Positions 17,101-24,296 of a DNA stretch of 64,000 nt are shown here, piece by piece. Each line of letters opens with the position of its first letter. The first letter of the stretch is position 1. A program made the position numbers and the translations under genes. The stretch spans positions 8,208,001-8,272,000 of the forward strand of contig NZ_JASTLC010000001.1 of assembly GCF_030499575.1 (NCBI RefSeq), given 5' to 3'. Below the pieces are notes generated by a model, which saw only the letters and a list, made by a program, of their open reading frames with translations, did no database searches and was not told where the DNA came from. Source of the DNA: Streptomyces sp. DG2A-72 (GTDB lineage Bacteria; Actinomycetota; Actinomycetes; Streptomycetales; Streptomycetaceae).

Positions 17101-18138
17101 ACGAGGCCCGCCGCCGTCGCCGACGCGCTGCTCGCCGAACTGCTGGCGCCGGAACCGGCCGCCCCGGTGGTGCTGCGCACCGCATCCGGCCGCCATGGGC
17201 TGGAGTTGGCGGAGACACCGCTCGGCACCCTCGGTACGACCGGTGCCGGACCCGCCGGGGACGGGGCCGCCGAGGCCGCCGCGCTCGGACTCGACCGTGA
17301 CTCGGTCGTGCTGCTGGTGGGCGGCGCCCGCGGGATCACCGCCAAGTTCGCCGTCTCGCTCGCCGCCGCCTCCCGCTGCCGTATTGAACTGCTCGGCCGC
17401 ACGCCCGCACCGGACGGACCCGAGGACCCGGTGACCGCCGCCGCACCGGACCGGGCCGCCCTGCGTGCCGCCCTCGCCGCCCGCGGTGGTCTGACGCCCG
17501 CCGAGATCAACCGCGAGACCGGACTCCTGCTCGCCCAGCGGGAGATCACCGCCACGCTCGACGAACTGGCCGCCCTCGGCAGCCGGGCCCGCTACCACTC
17601 CGTCGACTTCCGGGAGCCGGACGCCGCACTCCAGGCGGTGAAGGAGATCCACGCCGAGCACGGCAGGCTCGACGGGGTCGTCTACGCGGCCGGGGTGATC
17701 GAGGACAAGGTGATCGCCGAGAAGGCCACCGAGTCGTTCGAGCGGGTCTACGGCACCAAGACCGTGGGCGCCGAGACGCTGCTGACGGCGCTGGAGGAAC
17801 TGCCGGGCGGGCCCGCGTTCGCGGTGCTGTTCGGGAGTATCTCCGCCGTGCTCGGCAACCGCGGCCAGTCGGACTACGCGGCAGCCAACGACGCTCTGGA
17901 GAGCCTGGGTTCGGCGTGGGCCGCGCGCACCGGCCGCCGGGCGCTGACCGTGCACTGGGGACCGTGGGCGCCGACCGGCGCGCACACCGGCATGGTCAGT
18001 CCGGAGCTGGGCCGGGAGTACGCCCGGCGCGGGATCAAGCTGATCGACCCCGAGGAAGGGACCGCGGCACTGCTGCGCGAACTCGCCTGGGGCGACGAGT
18101 CGGCACGCGCGGTCGTCCACACCGCGTCGGGCTGGTGA
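11167..18138 (+). CDS. PUFA-synthase-like megasynthase A: ER-like x2, KS, AT, ACP, KR
   Basis: A 2323-residue iterative synthase. Residues 5-235 and 285-640 are two nitronate-monooxygenase-type TIM barrels, the fold used as enoyl reductase in PfaD. The second has the expected His in GSECGGHVG (H437); the first has GSESGGRTG, with Arg in that place. KS spans about 667-1105 with Cys853 (VDAACASSLAA), His988 (EAHGTGT) and His1028 (GHTKCAAG). AT spans 1256-1565 with FPGQGSQ, Ser1350 (GHSYGE) and His1454 (AFHSPLV). There is one ACP (DLSIDSIKRAEI, Ser1762), and a KR from 2046 with Tyr2237 (QSDYAAAN). The SIDSIKR-type ACP motif is typical of PUFA and enediyne synthases. I chose the ATG at 11167 over an upstream in-frame ATG. 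The stop lies 1 bp before the next synthase's ATG. The product is unknown. Confidence 0.9.
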   Translation: MTSAVRAEDMIIGVTPFGEPDARLAAAVSRAGGLGILDLGAGDRRTRAALARIRRLRPGPYGVRVGARCRLRPEDVLNDGPGTVVLSVDAVWRIGEVPSAIRVLAEVTDLEQAREAVRAGAHGLIARGSESGGRTGELSTFVLLQQLLSGVGLPVWACGGIGPRTAAAAVAGGAAGVVLDSQLALLAESELPEPAAAALRSMDGSETVVAGGHRVLRRRGPDAPDMPDDDTVADLLGAQDLRRQVLPVGQDGFLAARFAERWGDAGRMVRALTDAVREAVRDDTAVRALRDGSPMGRALGTRLPVAQGPMTRVSDRARFAAAVAGDGALPFIALALANGEQTRAMLEETRDAVTGRPWGVGVLGFAPEETRNAQLEVVRELRPTHAIIAGGRPSQAEALEREGISTFLHVPSPGLLRQFLQAGARRFVFEGSECGGHVGPRASFPLWEAQLAVIEDHLADAEDGSDIEVFFAGGVHDERSAAMVAALAAPLTARGAAVGVLMGTAYLFTEEAVECGAIQPLFQRQVVAATATALLETAPGHATRCVPSPFSDDYREREAELRADGVPDRRIWEELERLNVGRLRIASKGVDRDSSGELTAVDERRQLTDGMFMAGEVAVLRSATTTIGALHRSVAEGAAGFLDERARELRARLSVEAVEPAAPAPLDIAVVGMACMFPEAPDLAAFWANILGGRDAVTEVPPERWDPAVHYGPDGDGASTSKWGGFLPRIPFDPLRYGIPPTSLGAIEPVQLLALEAARRALEDAGYGERGRAFERARTSVVFGAEAGSDLSNATTLRAVLPSYHGTIPDGIEQQLPRLTEDSFPGMLANVISGRIANRLDLGGANYTVDAACASSLAALDVACKELVGGTSDVVLCGGADLHNGINDYVLFSSVHALSPTGRSRAFDSSADGIALGEGVACVVLKRLADAERDGDRIYGVIKGVGSSSDGRSLGLTAPRPEGQRAALQRAYRNAGVSPADVGLVEAHGTGTVVGDRTELTILSEVFSEAGAEAGGCALGSVKSQIGHTKCAAGLAGLIKTVLALHHGVKPPTLHVQRPNSGWREDSSPFVFHAQARPWAAPAEERLAGLSAFGFGGTNFHAVLGAYGDAVPSAQGLDAWPAELFTFRGKDFAGARRAVEDVLEVAESVAAESGWPWRLRDLALSVARRSDAGHDPVQMAVVATDVAGLVGQLRRALAGEHDPAAGIHMAGQGSEGGAGAGSEGKADRGPVGDADHGPRGQADAGPGAPADQSSHGKVAFLFPGQGSQRPGMLADVFIAFPELQHHLELGRAYADVLYPPAAFDDTERERQRARLTDTRVAQPALGIVGLAAHELLTRAGIRPDMAAGHSYGELVALCAAGALDPETLLTLSAERAEAILDAAGADPGTMAAVAAGAGDIERVLDASAEVVAANHNSPGQTVISGPTAAVEEAVRQLRAAGIGAKRIPVACAFHSPLVAGAGERFAGALAQHAVRAPEFPVWANRTGSPYGDDAAAVRTELAAQIGAPVAFVTQIEAMYEAGARVFVEAGPGSVLTRLVGQILGDRPHRTVACEPRAGSGLRGWLDALAQLAVAGQPVRTAWLLRGRDAVDAVRTPAPKRPGWTVDGQLVRTAAGELLPGALAPARRVVETTVTTNHTNGTPAHSDKDALISEFLRTSREMVAAQRDVLLTYFGGAAAAGQWVPAQQPVQLPVEQPVQLAVEQSALQQAPQPEAASEATTEETTDETDVLSVVLEIISERTGYPMDMIEPDLDLEADLSIDSIKRAEIAGELAKRLGAGGGADLAALDDAELEELAKARTAAAVTEWLAGRLSPAEQQPEPVVAAEPDPDPVTGEAPKRFVLRPVLLEPAAADPAAELTGRRFMLIGEDETAEAAREIAARLTSHGAETVALGREHLLSEADGRVDGVLYLHALATAAPPVLPDAFPVLKAALGRAPRHLIAVRPAAPSPRSAGLHGLFRTIAREYPETVARVVDLDDTRPAAVADALLAELLAPEPAAPVVLRTASGRHGLELAETPLGTLGTTGAGPAGDGAAEAAALGLDRDSVVLLVGGARGITAKFAVSLAAASRCRIELLGRTPAPDGPEDPVTAAAPDRAALRAALAARGGLTPAEINRETGLLLAQREITATLDELAALGSRARYHSVDFREPDAALQAVKEIHAEHGRLDGVVYAAGVIEDKVIAEKATESFERVYGTKTVGAETLLTALEELPGGPAFAVLFGSISAVLGNRGQSDYAAANDALESLGSAWAARTGRRALTVHWGPWAPTGAHTGMVSPELGREYARRGIKLIDPEEGTAALLRELAWGDESARAVVHTASGW

Positions 18139-18139
18139 C

Positions 18140-21100
18140 ATGAGGGACAACCATCAGTCACAGCCGCCCGTCGCCATCGTGGGGATGTCGGTGCTGCTGC
18201 CGGGCGCCGCCGACCTCGACTCGTACTGGCGGAACCTGGTGGCCGGCACGGACGCCATCACCGACGTACCCGAAGGGCGGTGGGACTCCGACTACTACCG
18301 TCCGGGTTCCGCCGCCGGGCGTGCGGTCGCCGACCAGGTGTACTGCCGGCGCGGCGGATTCGTCGACACCCTCGCCGAGGTGGAGGTCACCCGGTTCGGG
18401 ATCATGCCGAATTCGGTTTCCGGCACCGAGCCCGACCAGCTCATCGCCCTGCACGTGGCCGCCGCGGCGCTCGCGGACGCGGGCGGTGAGGAGCGGCTGC
18501 CGGACCGGCAGCGGATCGGAGTCGTGCTGGGCCGGGGCGGGTACCTCACGCCCGGGCTGGTCCGGCTCGACCAGCGGGTGCGTACGGCGGGGCAACTCGT
18601 CCGCACGCTGGGGGAGTTGCTGCCCGATCTCGACGGCGGGCAACTGGAGCGCATACGGGCGGCGTTCACCGAACGGCTCGGCCCCGACAGCCCCGAGTCC
18701 GCGATCGGCCTCGTCCCCAACCTCGCGGCGTCCCGCGTCGCCAACCGGCTCGACCTGCGCGGGCCCGCGTACACCGTGGACGCCGCCTGTGCGTCCTCGC
18801 TGGTCGCCGTCGACCAGGCGGTGGGCGAACTGGCCGCCGGGCGCTGCGACCTGATGCTCGCCGGGGGAGTGCACCACTGCCACGACATCACCCTGTGGTC
18901 CGTCTTCTCCCAGCTCCGCGCCCTCTCCCCGAGCCAGCGCATCCGCCCCTTCCACCGCAACGCCGACGGCCTCCTGATCGGCGAGGGCACCGGCGTAGTC
19001 GTCCTCAAGCGCCTCGCCGACGCCGAGCGTGACGGGGACCGCGTGTACGCCGTCATCCGCGGCACGGGCGTCGCGAGCGACGGGCGTGCCGCCGGTCTCG
19101 TCAATCCCGACCCCGGCGGCCAGGCCCGTGCGATACGGCAGGCGTGGCGGGCAGCGGGGCTCGATCCGGCGGCGTCCGGGTCCATCGGGCTGCTGGAGGC
19201 ACACGGTACGGCTACCCCTGCGGGGGACGCGGCCGAACTGGCCACGCTGGCCGATGTGTTCGGACCGGGCGACGCTGCGGTGATCGGCTCGGTGAAGTCG
19301 ATGATCGGTCACACGATGCCGGCGGCGGGCGTGGCGGGGCTGGTGAAGGCGGCCCTCGCGGTCCATCACCGGGTGCTGCTGCCGACGCTGCACTGCGACG
19401 AGCCGAATCCGGGGCTGGCCGAGACCCGTTTCCGGCCGCTGGAGAGGGCGGAGCCGTGGGAGGGGGGTGAGGTGCGGCGGGCGGCGGTGAACGCGTTCGG
19501 ATTTGGCGGGATCAACGCGCACGTGGTACTGGAGGAGCCGCCGGTGCGGCAGCGCCCCGTAGGGGCGCGGGGAACTGCGCGACCAGCCACGACGCAGCCG
19601 CACCCGACCGACGGCACATCACGCGTGCTGCTCCTCGCCGCCGACACCCCTGAGGGCCTTGCCGCACAGCTGGACGCCGACGACGCGGACGTACGCGCGG
19701 CCGGTCTCGACGGGGTGACGCCGGAGGCATACGCCCGGCTCGGCATTATCGACCCCACCGCGAAGCGCCTCGCGCTCGCCCGACGCGCGGTAGCCCGCGG
19801 ACGCGCCTGGCACGGTCGTAACGACGTCTGGTTCTCACCCGCCCCGCTCGGCGGAAAGCTCGCGTTCGTCTTCCCCGGCCTCGAAGGCGACTTCGCACCC
19901 CAAGTGGACGATGTCGCCGCCCACTTCGGCCTGTCCGCGCCCGTACCGGGAGCCGCCCAGGTCGGCGACATCGGCCGGCACGGGCTCGGCGTCGTCGCTG
20001 TCGGGCGGCTGCTCGACGCGGCGTTGCGGCGGATGGGGATCGTGCCGGACGCGGTCGCCGGGCACAGTGTCGGCGAATGGACGGCGATGGTCGCGGCCGG
20101 GCTGTACTCCGGGCACGAGGTGGACGGCTTCATGGCGTCCTTCGACCCGGACGCGCTGACCGTGCCGGGGCTGGCGTTCGGGGCGCTCGGGGCGCCGGCC
20201 GAGCGGGTGCTGGAGGCTCTGTCCGCCGACTGGCCGGACGCCGGGATCGTGCTGTCCCACGACAACGCGCCCGCCCAGTCGATGGTGTGCGGTCCGGACA
20301 CGGCCGTGACGGAGTTCGTACGGGCCTTCCGCGCGCAGGGCGTGATCAGCCAGGTGCTGCCTTTCCGGTCCGGCTTCCACACGCCGATGCTTCAGCCGTA
20401 TCTCGGACCCATCAAGGAGGCGGCGAGCCGCTTCCGGCTGCATCCCCCGGCCGTGCCGGTGTGGTCCGGGACCACGGCGGCGCCGTTCCCGTCGGGGGAG
20501 TCGGCGGTCCGTGAGCTGTTCGTCCGGCATCTGCTGGAGCCGGTCCGCTTCCGGCAGCTCGTCGAGGCGATGTACGCGGCCGGGCACCGCACGTTCGTCC
20601 AGGTCGGCCCCGGCCGGCTCGGCTCCCTCGTCGGCGACACCCTGTCGGGCCGCGACCACCTCGTCGTATCCGCCAACTCTCCCCACCGCACGGGCCTCGC
20701 CCAGCTGCAGCGGGTGGCGACGGCGCTGTGGGCGACCGGCGCGAAGCGCTCCGCCGGAATGGCCGCGGTGGGTCGTCGGTTGTCTGCGGCGCCGCGGGGG
20801 CTGGTCGCGCAGTTCCCCGCGCCCCTTGGGGGCGCTGCCGAATCGCAGTCGACTTCGGCTCCCGCGCGAGGGGACCGGCCCCCGGTCCGGCTCGACCTGG
20901 GCGGGGCGCTCGTCTCGCTCGACGGGCCGATCCTGGCGGAGTTGCGTGCGCAGTTGAAGGCCGGTTCCGCGGCCGACCGTGGCGCGGCACCGGCGGTGGC
21001 TCCGGGCGTGGCCCGCCTCGTCGGCGACGCCGTGGGCCGGACGGGCGCGGACGCTCTCGGGGGTGCGGCTGTCTCTCGCGTCCCGGAGCGCGCATCGACG

Positions 21101-23164
21101 GCGGAGCATGCCGCCGTCCCGGGAGCCCTGACCGCGTCCGGCCCGTCGACGCTGGACGCGGTCGCCGCGCACTCTTCGGCCGCCGCCGAACTGAGCGCTC
21201 TCCTACGGGAAACCGCGGAGACGGCAGCCGAGTTGATCGCGGCGGCCGATCGTCGCCCGGCCCCGGCGACCGGAGGTCATCCGGCTCCGGCGATGGCTTC
21301 CGCCTCCGCGGCGGTAGCGGGCACACCCTCCGTCGCGGCCGTTGAGGCGCTGCGCGCCGGGACCGCGACCTCGGAGCCGCAGGCGAACTCGGGCCCGCCG
21401 GTCCCCGGCCTCGCATCGGCCGCCATCGTGCCCCACTTCGCATCGGGCCCGCCGGTCCCCGGCCCCGCATCGGCCCCGCCCCTGCCTCGCCGCGCCTCGG
21501 CCCCGCCCGTGTCCCACCCCGCGCCGCCCACAGGCCTCCCCGCCGCTCCGCCGCCCCCGAATCCCCCCGGCCACCACCACGGAACCGGTCACTCGCGCGC
21601 CCACCGCACCACCGTCCACGTCTCCCCGGACACCATGCCCCACCTCCTCGACCACTGCTTCTTCCCCCAGCGCCCCGGCTGGCCCGACGTGTCGGACCGC
21701 TGGCCGGTCGTGCCGGCCACGACGATCGTGCAGCACATGATGGAGGCGGCGGAGCAGGCGGTACCCGGTACGCGGGCGGTCGCCGTGCACGGGGCGCGTT
21801 TCGACAAGTGGCTCACCGCCACCCCGCCCGTCGACGTCGAGGTCGCCGTCGCCCCTGTCCCCGACGCCCCCGCCCGGCGCGCCGTCTCCTTCGGCCCGCA
21901 GGCACGCTCGGTCGTCGAGCTGTCCGACCGCTACCCGGCGACATCCCCCGCCCCCTGGCACCCCGACCCCGCCACCGAACGCACCCCCGACCACACGGCC
22001 GCCCAGCTCTACGCCGAACGCTGGATGTTCCACGGCCCGGCGTTCCAGGGCGTCAGCGAGCTCACCGCCATCGGTGAGACGCACGTGCGCGGGGTGATCA
22101 CTACGCCGCCCGCGCCCGGGTCCCTCCTCGACAACGTCGGCCAGATCCTGGGCTACTGGATCATGGCGACCCGCACCGAGCGGACCGTCGTCTTCCCGGT
22201 GCACATGCGGCAGATGCGCTTCTACGGGCCGCAGCCGCTCCCCGGCACGGACGTCGGCTGCTTCGTACAGATCACATCCCTCACCGACACCGTTCTCGAA
22301 GCGGACGTCCAGCTGACCGTCGACGGCGAGGTCTGGGCCGAGCTGACCGGCTGGCAGGACCGCCGCTTCGACAACGACCCGCAGACCCGGCCGGTCGAAC
22401 GGTTCCCCGAGCGCAACACCCTCTCCGAGGCCCGGCCGGACGGCTGGGTGCTGCTGCACGAGCGGTGGCCGGACCTGGCCTCGCGGGACCTCATCATGCG
22501 CAACTCGCTGAGCGGCGTGGAGCGTTCGGAGTACGCGGCGCATGCGCCGCGCGGTCGCAGACAGTGGCTGCTCGGGAGGATCGCCGCCAAGGACGCCGTA
22601 CGGCGGTGGTTGTGGGATCACGGTGAGGGGCCCGTTTTTCCGGCCGAGATCCGCGTCCTGAACGACGACTCGGGGCGGCCGTACGTCACCGGCATGCACG
22701 GCCGGCGCCTCCCCCCGCTGGATCTCTCGCTCGCCCATCGCGCGGAGGCCGGCGTGGCGATCGTACGGCCGCACACCCCGGGCCCCGGGCCCGGCATCGA
22801 CATCGAGGAAGTCGTCGAACGGGACCGGGAGACCCTCGCCGCCGCCCTCGGTCCGGACGAACTCGCCCTGCTGCGGGCGCGGTGCGCGGCCACCGCGGAG
22901 TCCGAGGCGTTGTGGTTCACCCGGTTCTGGGCGGCCAAGGAGGCCGTCGCGAAGGCGGAGGGAACCGGTTTCGGCGGGCGGCCGCGCGACTTCGCCGTGC
23001 TGGCGGCCGACGCGGACCGCCTGGTCGTCTCGGGGCGGCTGGAGCGAGCGCGTTACAGCGTGCGCTGCGAACGGACCGGCAACCCGCCCGGGTTGCCGAG
23101 CAGGGAGTACGTCGTGGCCTGGACGACGGGACCGACGCGACAGGACGACGAGGAGAGGGACTGA
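18140..23164 (+). CDS. PUFA-synthase-like megasynthase B: KS, AT-like, DH, PPTase
   Basis: A 1674-residue partner of the preceding synthase. KS (8-455) keeps a full triad: Cys217 (VDAACASSLVA), His355 (EAHGTATPAGD) and His391 (GHTMPAAG). It is therefore not a classical chain-length factor. The AT-like domain (571-870) has Ser643 in AGHSVGEW, but the usual FPGQGSQ is degenerate (FPGLEGDF). A long Ala/Pro-rich linker leads to a hotdog dehydratase (about 1150-1400) with His1172 in LLDHCFFP and ERWMFHGPAFQGV. The C-terminus is a 4'-phosphopantetheinyl transferase: GIDIEEV (Asp1554) and WAAKEAVAKAEG (Lys1600/Glu1601). The protein can thus activate its own ACPs. Two interspersed repeats are translated in frame in its linkers. 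The stop overlaps the next ATG (TGATG). Confidence 0.9.
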   Translation: MRDNHQSQPPVAIVGMSVLLPGAADLDSYWRNLVAGTDAITDVPEGRWDSDYYRPGSAAGRAVADQVYCRRGGFVDTLAEVEVTRFGIMPNSVSGTEPDQLIALHVAAAALADAGGEERLPDRQRIGVVLGRGGYLTPGLVRLDQRVRTAGQLVRTLGELLPDLDGGQLERIRAAFTERLGPDSPESAIGLVPNLAASRVANRLDLRGPAYTVDAACASSLVAVDQAVGELAAGRCDLMLAGGVHHCHDITLWSVFSQLRALSPSQRIRPFHRNADGLLIGEGTGVVVLKRLADAERDGDRVYAVIRGTGVASDGRAAGLVNPDPGGQARAIRQAWRAAGLDPAASGSIGLLEAHGTATPAGDAAELATLADVFGPGDAAVIGSVKSMIGHTMPAAGVAGLVKAALAVHHRVLLPTLHCDEPNPGLAETRFRPLERAEPWEGGEVRRAAVNAFGFGGINAHVVLEEPPVRQRPVGARGTARPATTQPHPTDGTSRVLLLAADTPEGLAAQLDADDADVRAAGLDGVTPEAYARLGIIDPTAKRLALARRAVARGRAWHGRNDVWFSPAPLGGKLAFVFPGLEGDFAPQVDDVAAHFGLSAPVPGAAQVGDIGRHGLGVVAVGRLLDAALRRMGIVPDAVAGHSVGEWTAMVAAGLYSGHEVDGFMASFDPDALTVPGLAFGALGAPAERVLEALSADWPDAGIVLSHDNAPAQSMVCGPDTAVTEFVRAFRAQGVISQVLPFRSGFHTPMLQPYLGPIKEAASRFRLHPPAVPVWSGTTAAPFPSGESAVRELFVRHLLEPVRFRQLVEAMYAAGHRTFVQVGPGRLGSLVGDTLSGRDHLVVSANSPHRTGLAQLQRVATALWATGAKRSAGMAAVGRRLSAAPRGLVAQFPAPLGGAAESQSTSAPARGDRPPVRLDLGGALVSLDGPILAELRAQLKAGSAADRGAAPAVAPGVARLVGDAVGRTGADALGGAAVSRVPERASTAEHAAVPGALTASGPSTLDAVAAHSSAAAELSALLRETAETAAELIAAADRRPAPATGGHPAPAMASASAAVAGTPSVAAVEALRAGTATSEPQANSGPPVPGLASAAIVPHFASGPPVPGPASAPPLPRRASAPPVSHPAPPTGLPAAPPPPNPPGHHHGTGHSRAHRTTVHVSPDTMPHLLDHCFFPQRPGWPDVSDRWPVVPATTIVQHMMEAAEQAVPGTRAVAVHGARFDKWLTATPPVDVEVAVAPVPDAPARRAVSFGPQARSVVELSDRYPATSPAPWHPDPATERTPDHTAAQLYAERWMFHGPAFQGVSELTAIGETHVRGVITTPPAPGSLLDNVGQILGYWIMATRTERTVVFPVHMRQMRFYGPQPLPGTDVGCFVQITSLTDTVLEADVQLTVDGEVWAELTGWQDRRFDNDPQTRPVERFPERNTLSEARPDGWVLLHERWPDLASRDLIMRNSLSGVERSEYAAHAPRGRRQWLLGRIAAKDAVRRWLWDHGEGPVFPAEIRVLNDDSGRPYVTGMHGRRLPPLDLSLAHRAEAGVAIVRPHTPGPGPGIDIEEVVERDRETLAAALGPDELALLRARCAATAESEALWFTRFWAAKEAVAKAEGTGFGGRPRDFAVLAADADRLVVSGRLERARYSVRCERTGNPPGLPSREYVVAWTTGPTRQDDEERD
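19553..19620. repeat. Interspersed repeat copy inside the megasynthase B gene
   Basis: GCGCCCCGTAGGGGCGCGGG followed by GAACTGCGCGACCAGCCACG is the same element as the intergenic copies. It continues through CCGACCGACGGCA, a word shared with the copy near 62900. Here it is translated in frame as RQRPVGARGTARPATTQP in the linker after the KS domain. Confidence 0.85.
20775..20850. repeat. Second interspersed repeat copy inside the megasynthase B gene
   Basis: GGGGCTGGTCGCGCAGTTCC then CCGCGCCCCTTGGGGGCG lies in the opposite orientation to the first copy. Its flank TGCCGAATCGCAGTCGACTT is shared with the intergenic copy at 26741-26830. It is translated in frame as RGLVAQFPAPLGGAAESQS after the AT-like domain. 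Confidence 0.85.
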
Positions 23165-23487
23165 TGCAGCCCAACCCGCAGCCCGACCCGCAGGCCACCG
23201 ACGAGGAAACCGTGCTCGCCGACATCACCGGCATGCTCGCGGCGCTCCTCGACGAGTACGGCCTCGACGACGTCGAGATCGGCATGCAGACCACGTTCAA
23301 CCGCGATCTGGAGCTGGAGAGCATCGACCTCGTCACGCTCGCCGGGCTGCTGGAGGAGCGGTACGGCGGACGGGTCAACTTCGCCGAGTTCCTGGCCGGG
23401 ATGGAGTTCGACGAGATCATCGAACTCACCGTCGGCCGGCTCGTCGAGCACATCGTGCAGAGCCTCAAAGCGGCGGAGGCGGTCTGA
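23164..23487 (+). CDS. Free-standing acyl carrier protein
   Basis: A 107-residue acidic, helical carrier protein. The phosphopantetheine attachment Ser53 lies in DLELESIDLVTL, followed by LLEERYGGRVNFAEFLAGM as helix III. Its ATG overlaps the stop of megasynthase B (TGATG) and the hydrolase gene starts 2 bp after its stop, so it belongs to the same operon. It probably receives an acyl chain from, or loads one onto, the megasynthases, or presents the product to the tailoring enzymes. The attachment motif differs from the SIDSIKR motif of the built-in ACP, which suggests a separate role. Confidence 0.9.
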   Translation: MQPNPQPDPQATDEETVLADITGMLAALLDEYGLDDVEIGMQTTFNRDLELESIDLVTLAGLLEERYGGRVNFAEFLAGMEFDEIIELTVGRLVEHIVQSLKAAEAV

Positions 23488-23489
23488 GC

Positions 23490-24296
23490 ATGGCCATCGT
23501 CGACACGGGCGACATCCGGCTGCACGTCCAGAGAGTGGGCCCCAGGGACGACCGACCCACGACGGCCACCGCGGTGCTGGTGCACGGCCTGCTCACCGAC
23601 AGCCTCGCCAGCTACTACTTCACCGTGGCACCGGTGTTCGCGCTGGCCGGCATCGACGTCGTCATGTACGACCTGCGCGGCCACGGCCGCAGCGAACGCC
23701 CCGAAACCGGTTACCACCTCGACGACAACATCGACGACCTGGAGGCCCTGCTCGACCGGCTTGCGGTCACCGGGCCGGTCCACCTGGTCGGCAACTCGTA
23801 CGGCGGCACGGTCGCCTTCGGCTACGCCGCCTGCCACCCGGAGCGCGTCGCGAGCCTCACTCTCATCGAGTCGGAACCGGCCACCGAGGCCTGGGCGGTG
23901 AAAATCGGCGGCATCCTGCACCGTGTGCTCACCCAGCTCGCGCTCAACGAGGACGACGCCCTCGCCTGGATCACCGCGAACCGCAGCCACAACACCGCCC
24001 GCCTCGCCAAGGGCGCGGCCCGCCTGGCCCGTACCACGAGCCTCCCGCACGACATCCCGGCCAGCCGGGTGCTGACGGAGGAAGAAATCCGGTCCGTGTC
24101 GTGTCCCGTCCTCGCCCTGTACGGCGGTGACTCCGACCTCGCCGAACTCGCACCGTGGCTGAAGGCACTGTTGCCCGACTGCCGGACAGTGGTCGTGCCG
24201 GGGCACGAGCACTCGGTGCTGGTCGAGGCCGCCGGTGTGGTCGGCGAGCACATCCTCCAGCTGATCCGGCAGGCGCAGCTGGCGGAGGTGCGGTGA
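23490..24296 (+). CDS. Alpha/beta hydrolase (possible chain-release thioesterase)
   Basis: A 268-residue cytoplasmic alpha/beta-hydrolase. Visible are the oxyanion segment VLVHGLLTDS, the RGHGRSERP loop, the nucleophile elbow VGNSYGGTVA, an acidic residue in LYGGDSDLAE and the catalytic His in PGHEHSVLVE. No signal peptide is present. Its position directly after the carrier protein and before the glycosyltransferase makes release of the acyl chain from an ACP the likely job. A role in ester hydrolysis or transacylation cannot be excluded. The last codons overlap the next gene as GTGA. Confidence 0.88.
   Translation: MAIVDTGDIRLHVQRVGPRDDRPTTATAVLVHGLLTDSLASYYFTVAPVFALAGIDVVMYDLRGHGRSERPETGYHLDDNIDDLEALLDRLAVTGPVHLVGNSYGGTVAFGYAACHPERVASLTLIESEPATEAWAVKIGGILHRVLTQLALNEDDALAWITANRSHNTARLAKGAARLARTTSLPHDIPASRVLTEEEIRSVSCPVLALYGGDSDLAELAPWLKALLPDCRTVVVPGHEHSVLVEAAGVVGEHILQLIRQAQLAEVR

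Noticed and set aside
15415..18150. Second long antisense frame (911 codons) over the same gene
   Set aside because: Same reason; the composition is typical of shadow frames and the sense strand has clear catalytic motifs.
18140..19560. Chain-length-factor (KS-beta) identity for the KS of megasynthase B
   Set aside because: The active-site Cys and both His residues are present, so it should be catalytically competent.
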